Origin: JAZKAD01 sp040389305
Lineage (GTDB): Bacteria; Pseudomonadota; Alphaproteobacteria; Rickettsiales; Rickettsiaceae
Direction: 5' to 3'
Length of the DNA: 64,000 nucleotides
Assembly: GCA_040389305.1 (NCBI GenBank)
Contig: JAZKAD010000015.1
Coordinates: 30,368 to 94,367, forward strand
Under the pieces are notes generated by a model. That model saw only the letters and a list, made by a program, of their open reading frames with translations, did no database searches and had not been told where the DNA came from. Of this stretch, positions 57,485 through 64,000 are shown in pieces. The position numbers were made by a program, and so were the translations under genes. How positions within the stretch are numbered: position 1 is the first letter of the stretch; each line of letters opens with the position of its first letter.

Positions 57485-60086
57485 ATGAAAACTGCAAGCA
57501 AAGACAGTCTCGGAGCGCTTTCTAAACTAGAAGTAAGCGGCAAAGAATATAAATATTTCTCTCTTAAAAAGGCTGCAGAAAAATTGGGCTTCGCGCTTTC
57601 AAAGTTGCCATATTCTCTTCGTGTACTTTTTGAAAACGCCCTTCGCACAGAAGATGGTGTAAACAACGATATAAGCACTCTCAAAGCATTTTCTGAATGG
57701 ATCAAAACTGGAAAATCGGAAGCGGAAATCGCCTTCATGCCAGCAAGGGTTCTGATGCAGGATTTTACAGGAGTTCCTGCCGTAGTGGACCTTGCTGCAA
57801 TGCGCGATGCGATGAAAAAGCTTGGCGGAGATCCTTTAAAGATCAATCCATTGATTCCTGTGGATCTTGTAATTGACCATTCGGTGCAAGTAGATTTTGC
57901 GGGGCACGGAGATTCATTTACAAAAAATGTTGCATTAGAGATGGAGCGTAATAAGGAGCGCTATGAGTTTTTAAAGTGGGGGCAACAAGCGTTTAAGAAT
58001 TTTAGAGTAGTACCACCTGGCACAGGTATATGCCACCAAGTGAATTTAGAGTATTTGTCTCACGTAGCATTTACTGACGGTGATACAGTATATCCAGATA
58101 CTTTAGTTGGAACGGATAGTCATACCACCATGGTCAATGGACTTTCTGTGCTTGGTTGGGGAGTTGGAGGTATTGAAGCAGAAGCTGCTATGCTCGGACA
58201 GTCTCTTCCTATGATTATTCCCGAAGTAATTGGCTTTAAACTAAAAGGGGTTATGCCACAAGGGATTACGGCTACTGACTTAGTCCTGACTGTAACTCAA
58301 ATGCTTANNNNNNNNNNGAAAATTCGTAGAGTTCTTTGGACCGGGCCTTGCAAGGTTACCACTTGCAGATCGTGCGACTATAGCAAACATGGCTCCAGAA
58401 TACGGTGCGACTTGTGGATTTTTCCCGGTAGATGATGAGACAATTAAATATATGCATTTGAGTGCTAGAAATGCTGAGCAAATCAATCTCGTAGAAGCTT
58501 ACGCGAAAGCGCAAGGCTTGTGGCGCGATGATGCATCGGATCCTGTGTATACAGGAATCCTTGAGCTTGATTTAGGCAGCTTAGTGCCATCAATAGCAGG
58601 GCCAAAGCGTCCGCAAGACAAAGTGGCGCTTAGTGCGGCTACTAGCGAATTCCAAAAATTACCAAATATAGCTCTGTCCATTACTGAGTCTGTTAAAAAC
58701 GGTGATGTGGTAATTGCTGCGATTACAAGTTGCACAAATACTTCAAATCCATCTGTTATGGTTGCGGCTGGCCTCGTTGCTAAAAAAGCCATTGATCTTG
58801 GTATTACAACGCAAAAATGGGTTAAAGCTTCCTTGGCTCCTGGCTCTAAAGTAGTGACGGAATATTTGAAAGCAGGGGGTCTTGATGTTTATTTAGATAA
58901 ACTGGGGTTTAATCTAGTGGGATATGGCTGCACAACATGCATAGGAAATTCAGGGCCTCTTGATCCTGAAATTGAAGAGGCAATTGCTAAAAATAACCTA
59001 ACCGTTGTATCTGTATTGTCTGGGAATAGAAATTTCGAAGGCAGAGTTCACCCGCAGACACTAGCAAATTACCTTGCTTCTCCGCCTTTAGTAGTTGCAT
59101 ATGCCCTTGCTGGGAATATGAATATTGATATTACAAAAGACGCAATAGGTCATGATAAAAATGGTAAAGCTGTATACCTTAAAGATGTATGGCCATCAAA
59201 CGAAGAGATTACTGCTATCACCGATAAAGTGGTAACATCCAAGCTTTTTGCTACAAAATATAGCGATGTTTTTGCGGGCGATGATTTTTGGAAAAATCTA
59301 AAGATCATCGAAGGGTCTACATATGCATGGGACGCAAAAAGTACATATATCAATAATCCTCCGTATTTTGTTGGTATGTCAGAAACCCTTCATGGGTCTA
59401 GTGATCTCCGGGGGGCAAAAATTTTAGCTATTTTTGGTGATTCTATCACTACGGATCATATTTCGCCAGCTGGCTCTATCAATAAAAAAAGCCCAGCCGC
59501 TAGCTATTTGGTTAGTAGGGGGGTAGAGCAATCAGATTTCAATTCGTATGGGGCAAGGCGTGGTAATCACGAAGTCATGATGCGCGGGACATTTGCAAAT
59601 ATTCGTATTAAGAACGAAATCTGTCCTGGAACCGAAGGTGGCGTGACCAAGCTTCCATCTGGAGAGCAAGTCAGTATTTATGATGCTGCCATGCATTACC
59701 AAAATGAAGGCACCCCTCTTGTTATAATCGCTGGCAAAGAGTATGGCACAGGGTCCTCGCGAGATTGGGCCGCTAAGGGAACGCGCCTTCTAGGAGTTAG
59801 AGTTGTAATAGCCGAAAGCTTCGAGAGAATTCATCGCTCTAATTTAGTGGGTATGGGTGTGCTACCATTAGTATTTACTGGTGGTATGACAAGAGCTAAT
59901 CTGAATCTTAAAGGCGATGAATTAGTGGAGATTTTAGGCTTAGATAGCGTATCTCCTCATAAGATTGTGGATGCTATAATTGGGGAACATAAACTTCAGT
60001 TAGAGCTTCAGATATTCACTCAGAATGAAGTGGAGTATACAAACCATGGCGGCATACTACATAGAGTGATTAGGAGTCTCAAGTAG
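57485..60086 (+). CDS. acnA: Aconitate hydratase, interrupted by assembly gap
   Basis: TCA-cycle enzyme isomerising citrate to isocitrate. The N-terminal piece (57485-58307) and C-terminal piece (58320-60086) are one gene separated by ten Ns. Before the gap: [13 protein letters not shown] and [20 protein letters not shown]; after it: [11 protein letters not shown], cluster cysteines in [15 protein letters not shown] and [13 protein letters not shown], and the C-terminal domain with [13 protein letters not shown]. The frame change across the gap fits about 18 real bases in place of ten Ns (homologues have RKKGVVG here), so no real frameshift is implied. Full length about 870 residues, usual for AcnA. 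Confidence 0.95.
58308..58317. other. Assembly gap inside acnA
   Basis: Ten Ns. The reading frames on either side agree only if the true gap length is a multiple of three, about 18 bases by comparison with AcnA. Confidence 0.97.
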
Positions 60087-60191
60087 ATAAAGCAATAAAA
60101 TTAATAAAATTCCTAGGATCTTTTCAGAGATCAGAATTTAAAAGATGTTGCAATGGTGATACAGTATAAGACTTTACTTAGAAGGGATAAC

Positions 60192-60287
60192 ATGAGGCAC
60201 GATCTCTGCCTCATGAACATCTTGACTTATCATTCGCTCGATGTAGCTTATGCTAAAGACGTCGTTTCTCATCAAATTATGCAATAG
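60192..60287 (+). CDS. Possible 31-codon leader ORF before fliF
   Basis: ATG 60192 with a strong AGAAGGGAT site 6-8 bases upstream, 31 codons, stop 5 bases before the fliF ATG. Its first bases form a perfect 9-bp hairpin (60191-60199 with 60207-60215). It could be a coupled leader peptide or chance. No family recognised. The rest of the 205-base space after acnA shows only a weak hairpin near 60115. Confidence 0.3.
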   Translation: MRHDLCLMNILTYHSLDVAYAKDVVSHQIMQ

Positions 60288-60292
60288 GTAGC

Positions 60293-61905
60293 ATGTCCTC
60301 GGTAATGCAATTTCTTAAGGAACTCGGGGCGGTTAGAATGGCTGCTATTGGCGCTACTATTGTGGCGTTCTTGCTCATAGTTGCTATTTACATATACAAA
60401 GTTTCCAGCTCCCACATGACATATCTCTATACTGACCTTGATATGGCAGATAGTAGTAAAATCGTGCAGGAGCTCGATATCAAAAAAATCCCTTACGAAC
60501 TAGTTGCAGATGGATCTGCAATAAAAGTCCCAGAGGATCAGGTATTGCGTATTAGAATGAATATGGCGTCGTCAGGACTTCCTAATAAAGGAAATATTGT
60601 TGGCTATGAAATTTTCAATAATGAAGAAAGCCTAGGATCTACTACTTTTCAACAGAATATAAAGATGGTACGTGCTTTAGAAGGAGAAATTAGCCGCACT
60701 ATTGGTTCATTTGAGCGGATTGAGAGAGCTAGAGTGCATTTAGTTTTACCTCAAAAAGAAGTGTTTTCTAAGGATAAGCAAGAACCCAAAGCCTCGGTAA
60801 TATTGAAGATGAAGGGTAATAAATCTTTGGGCAAAGGAGAGATAGGAGCAATAGGGCATCTTGTATCCTCGGCCGTACCTGGGCTCGATGTTAAAAACAT
60901 TACGATCGTTGATACGAAAGGTAAGTCCCTGATGCTTGGGTCTCAAGACGAAGATTCCTTGGGGGGGTATGGGGGAGGCAGTAGCGCTGAAGATTACCGC
61001 GTAGCATACGAATATCGCATGAAGAAAGTGATAGAGAGTTTGCTTGAGCAGTCACTCGGAGAGGGGAAGGTCAAGGCACAAGTTTCCGTTGAAATGAATT
61101 TCGATAGAACTGTAATTAATTCTGAAACTTATGATCCAGACGGTTCTGTAGTAAGATCTGTCCAGTCGGTAGAAGAAAAAGAACGCAATCCTTTGGGTAA
61201 TGATGGAGGGGATGTTTCTGTTGCTAACAATATTCCNNNNNNNNNNGCGGAGCTGGAGGTTCGGGTGGGGGAGGTCAAGGTGAGGTTGCAACTCTTGACC
61301 GCACAGATGAGACAACAAATTATGAAATCTCAAAAACAGTCAAGAATCAAATTAGTGAAACAGGTACAGTCAAGCAATTATCAGTAGCGGTGCTTGTGGA
61401 CGGGACGTACAAAGCAGATGAATCTGGGAATGCTCATTACACACCAAAGACTCCAGAGGAATTAAAAAAGATAGAAGATTTAGTGAAGGTTGCGATTGGC
61501 TTTCGAGATGACAGAAAGGATAGAATTGAAGTGATTAATATGCAATTTCTATCCGGAGTTGTTTTAGAAAAAGAAAAAACTGCTTCAGATTGGATAAAAG
61601 AAGAGCTTCCTCTGCTATTCCAAACCCTTGTTCTGGCCGTAGTCGTTGTTCTGGTATTTGTTACCGTAGTAAGGCCTATTGCTCTTAAGATTTTTGACGT
61701 CAAGCGTGCTAATGAACTAGAGCAAGCTACGGCTGATAGAGAGGCTAAGGCTTCTACTGATAGCAACCATGATGAAATCGATATTAAATACGTAGAGCAA
61801 AGCATAGAAGGGCCACTCAGCACTAAGAAGGTTGGAGAAATTGTTCAAGCTTACCCACAAGAGACTCTTATGGTGTTACGTAAATGGCTAAATGAGAGTG
61901 ATTAA
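60293..61905 (+). CDS. fliF: Flagellar MS-ring protein FliF, interrupted by assembly gap
   Basis: Builds the membrane ring of the flagellar basal body. First membrane helix (about 16-38), YLYTDLD and the ring-building domains with RMNMASSGLPNKGNIVGYEIF, QNIKMVRALEGEISRTI and RARVHLVLPQKEVFSKDKQEPKASV. After the ten Ns at 61237-61246 the frame resumes as a Gly-rich linker, then RTDETTNYEISKTVKNQI, GTVKQLSVAVLVDGTYK, a second helix (about 1.3 kb in) and a FliG-binding C-terminus. Total about 537 residues, near full length. The frames agree if the gap is 2 modulo 3 bases. fliG starts 2 bases after the stop. Confidence 0.93.
61237..61246. other. Assembly gap inside fliF
   Basis: Ten Ns within the variable linker of FliF; the apparent frame change is due to the nominal gap size. 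Confidence 0.97.
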
Positions 61906-61907
61906 TT

Positions 61908-62921
61908 ATGCAAGGTAATATTAGAACCGTTAATCAATTATCCGGCGTACAAAAAGTTGCTATTATGCTTCTTTCGATTCCAGAAGATAGCGCGACAAAA
62001 GTGTTTGCTCTGATGAGTGATGAGGAAATCAAGGAAGTTTCTTATGCTATGTCCAATCTTGGATCCATTCCACCGGAGGTTTTAGATGCGTTATTGCAGA
62101 AGTTTAATAACGATATTATAGGTGATACAGTCTTTCTTGGGAACTTACAAACCACAGAAAAGCTACTATCAAAAGTGCTAGACACTGAGCGCGCAAGAAG
62201 CTTAATAGATGAAATTAAAGGCCCACAAGGTAAAAACACCTGGGAAAAACTTGGGAATGTGAATGAAGAGCTACTAGCTCTCTACCTCCATAATGAGCAT
62301 CCACAAACAGCTGCTTTAGTATTGTCCAAAATATCCCCGGATCATGCTGCAAAAGTACTTTCAAACATGAAAGACGACTTTGCTTTTGATGTCATAATGC
62401 GTGTCCTTAGTATAGGGTCTGTAAAAAAAGAAGTATTAGACCGAGTTGAAAGAATCCTTCGCGCAGAATTTATCAGTAGCATAGGCAAGACGGCTAAACA
62501 AGATAGCTTTGAAATGATAGCAGAGATCTTTCACAACTTTGATAGAACTAGCGAAGCTAAATATATGGGGATGCTAGAGATCAACTCTCCTGAGTCAGCT
62601 CAGAGGATTAAAGACCTTATGTTTACGTTCGAGGATCTCATTAAAGTTGATTCCAAGGGTCTACAAATTGTATTTCGTTCGGTGGATAAACAAAAACTCA
62701 CTGTTGCTCTCAAAGGGGCTTCTAATGGCGTACGAGAGGCATTTTTTGGCAATATGTCTGAACGTGCGGCTCGTATCTTAATGGAAGAAATAGAGTCTCT
62801 CGGACCAGTGAGAGTGCGCGATGTTGATGAAGCCCAATCTGAAATTATTAAGATAGTCAAAGATTTGATTGAAAAAGGAGAGATTAATGTAATGGATGAA
62901 GGAAGTGACGAATATATTTGA
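61908..62921 (+). CDS. fliG: Flagellar motor switch protein FliG
   Basis: Rotor protein linking the MS ring to the C ring. 337 residues; N domain with SGVQKVAIMLLSIPEDSATKVFALM, middle EHPQTAALVLSKISPDHAAKVL with the EHPQ motif, and C domain with MFTFEDLIKVDSKGLQ, VALKGAS, and the charged torque helix ERAARILMEEIESLGPVRVRDV. All three domains intact. Immediately after fliF; no fliH, fliI or motA follows, so flagellar genes are split across the genome. Confidence 0.95.
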   Translation: MQGNIRTVNQLSGVQKVAIMLLSIPEDSATKVFALMSDEEIKEVSYAMSNLGSIPPEVLDALLQKFNNDIIGDTVFLGNLQTTEKLLSKVLDTERARSLIDEIKGPQGKNTWEKLGNVNEELLALYLHNEHPQTAALVLSKISPDHAAKVLSNMKDDFAFDVIMRVLSIGSVKKEVLDRVERILRAEFISSIGKTAKQDSFEMIAEIFHNFDRTSEAKYMGMLEINSPESAQRIKDLMFTFEDLIKVDSKGLQIVFRSVDKQKLTVALKGASNGVREAFFGNMSERAARILMEEIESLGPVRVRDVDEAQSEIIKIVKDLIEKGEINVMDEGSDEYI

Positions 62922-63051
62922 TATAAATTATTTCTACTGCACTTTTACCTTTTTATTTTTCATTCCCCAACTTCAAAAATATCCAAAAATATCCAGAAAT
63001 ATATACCTTATCTGTTTTAAATTACTGTTTTTAAAAAACATATGGTATATA

Positions 63052-63079
63052 TTGACTTCTAGCATATTATTATTATAAT
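63052..63079 (+). promoter_or_regulatory. Sigma-70 promoter of rpsD
   Basis: TTGACT (63052-63057), 16-base spacer, consensus TATAAT (63074-63079), 31 bases before the GTG start of rpsD. The remainder of the 188-base gap after fliG is very AT-rich and shows no gene. Confidence 0.7.
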
Positions 63080-63109
63080 CCTCCTAACTAAATTCAAGGT
63101 AGTATTGAA

Positions 63110-63730
63110 GTGACAAAAATTCTTAGCACTAAATATAAAGCCAGCAGAAGACTCGGTGTGAGTATCTGGGGCAACGATAAAGATCCTTTTCATAAGAAAA
63201 ATTATCGTCCAGGTCAGCATGGTCAAACTCCTTCGATGAATAAGACGTCCGACTATGGGATGCATCTTAAAGCCAAGCAAAGGATCAAAGCTCACTATGG
63301 TCGTATTAATGAGCGCCAGTTTCGTAATGTTTTTAAGCTAGCTCTTAAGATGAAAGGCAACACCGGGGAGAACTTTATTGGTCTACTTGAAAGCCGTCTT
63401 GATGCTGTAGTATACAGAATGAATGTTGCGGCTACTATATTCGCTGCACGTCAGCTAGTTACGCATGGACATATTCAAGTAAATGGCAAAAAAGTTAATA
63501 TTCCTAGCTATCGCTTGAAGTCTGGCGATGTTGTAACTCTTAAAGATTCTTCCAAACAATTACCAATAATTGTAGAGTCTGTGGGTAAACTCGCAAGACA
63601 AGTTCCGGATTATATAGATTTTGATCAAAGCCACATTACTGGTAAATTCATAAGAATGCCTGCAGTTGCAGATGTGCCATATCCTTTTGAGCCAGAAGTG
63701 CACTTCGTAGTTGAGCTATATTCTCGCTAA
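63110..63730 (+). CDS. rpsD: 30S ribosomal protein S4
   Basis: Primary 16S rRNA-binding protein. 206 residues from GTG 63110, with CAAGGTA about 8-12 bases upstream. N-terminal [14 protein letters not shown] and RPGQHGQ, S4 RNA-binding domain with [41 protein letters not shown] sequence. It stands outside ribosomal operons, as in other alphaproteobacteria. Confidence 0.97.
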   Translation: MTKILSTKYKASRRLGVSIWGNDKDPFHKKNYRPGQHGQTPSMNKTSDYGMHLKAKQRIKAHYGRINERQFRNVFKLALKMKGNTGENFIGLLESRLDAVVYRMNVAATIFAARQLVTHGHIQVNGKKVNIPSYRLKSGDVVTLKDSSKQLPIIVESVGKLARQVPDYIDFDQSHITGKFIRMPAVADVPYPFEPEVHFVVELYSR

Positions 63731-63774
63731 ACCTATCTCGCTAATCTTATCTCGTTAATTACCGGTGAGATTAA

Positions 63775-64000
63775 ATGAGTCCTCTATTTAACCGTAATCT
63801 ACTTAAAATTCATCGTGATCATGCAGCGCATAAGCTGCAGGATCACGATTTTCTCCTGCAGTTCTCGGCTGATGATATCATGGAGCGAATAGACTCTATG
63901 ACTATGATGCCATCTAATATCTTGGATATTGGAGCGCGCGCGGGTATTTTAACTCATCATTTACTGACTAAGTATCCAGAATCTAATCTTATCGCATGTG
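63775..64000 (+). CDS. NDUFAF5-like SAM-dependent methyltransferase, 3' end cut by window
   Basis: The first 75 codons from ATG 63775: a Phe-Asn-Arg start, AAHKLQDHDFLLQFSADDIM and the SAM-binding ILDIGARAGILTHHLL. The (F)xR--L------R-A-----HDFLL pattern is that of alphaproteobacterial homologues of the mitochondrial complex I assembly factor NDUFAF5. Gly-Ala-Arg-Ala-Gly in motif I is unusual for Gly-x-Gly-x-Gly. The rest lies outside the window. Confidence 0.7.
   Translation, partial: MSPLFNRNLLKIHRDHAAHKLQDHDFLLQFSADDIMERIDSMTMMPSNILDIGARAGILTHHLLTKYPESNLIAC

Noticed and set aside
58318..58435. Apparent frameshift in acnA
   Set aside because: It coincides with a ten-N gap; the conserved AcnA sequence resumes in frame if the gap is about 18 bases, so it is an assembly matter.
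61247..61387. Apparent alternative C-terminus of FliF after the gap
   Set aside because: The other frame gives RTDETTNYEISKTVKNQ and VKQLSVAVLVDG, typical FliF sequence; the shift is due to nominal gap length.

Overview
The window is AT-rich alphaproteobacterial DNA and most likely comes from a flagellated, host-associated member of the Rickettsiales. The order-level clues are a DUF2610 protein, a VirB2-type pilin of a type IV secretion system, a Sca/OmpB-like autotransporter, two ankyrin-repeat proteins, a YhhQ-type queuosine-precursor transporter, FAD-dependent ThyX, and many short palindromic repeats. FliF and FliG point to a lineage that kept flagellar genes. No rRNA, CRISPR array or recognisable insertion sequence is present. 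Three runs of ten Ns (20388-20397, 58308-58317, 61237-61246) are assembly gaps lying inside fabH, acnA and fliF.

Layout. 1-6.5 kb: a plus-strand run of parE (5' end cut off), a sodium:solute-symporter/histidine-kinase fusion, lpxI and trpS. 6.5-9 kb: an unknown 554-residue protein and a divergent ankyrin protein. 9-14.3 kb: a tightly packed minus-strand run of eight genes (cycM, nfeD, trmJ, queuosine transporter, MazG-like, NUDIX, tsaD, PLP dehydratase). 14.4-18.9 kb: cytochrome oxidase genes coxA, ctaB, a 34-codon coxF and ctaG, split by an opposite-strand arginase and a palindromic repeat. 18.9-21.3 kb: rpmF-fabH-lysE and bamE.

21.3-30.4 kb is the most unusual part. A hybrid histidine kinase has a domain that reads as a tRNA-dependent cyclodipeptide synthase inserted between two PAS domains. 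A few genes on lie a membrane kinase with a CqsS/LqsS-like sensor region, an EgtD-like methyltransferase overlapping it, and a LuxR-type regulator. Together they could make, modify and sense a small-molecule signal. The domain calls come from motifs in the sequence; the pathway is inference.

30.5-42.3 kb: housekeeping and envelope genes (M23 peptidase, holA, tRNA-Ile, ankyrin protein, nuoD, cysQ, virB2, an RND adaptor, atpI, thyX, LD-carboxypeptidase, amidase, lepB). 42.3-43.9 kb: a DUF4143 ATPase with a perfect 18-bp inverted repeat upstream, sitting against a broken gene end. 43.9-50.5 kb: rpoD, dnaG, yidD, clpB. 50.5-55.2 kb: repeat-rich DNA and the autotransporter. 55.2-64 kb: DUF2610, era, a gene broken by a 58-bp tandem duplication, acnA, fliF, fliG, rpsD and the start of an NDUFAF5-like methyltransferase.
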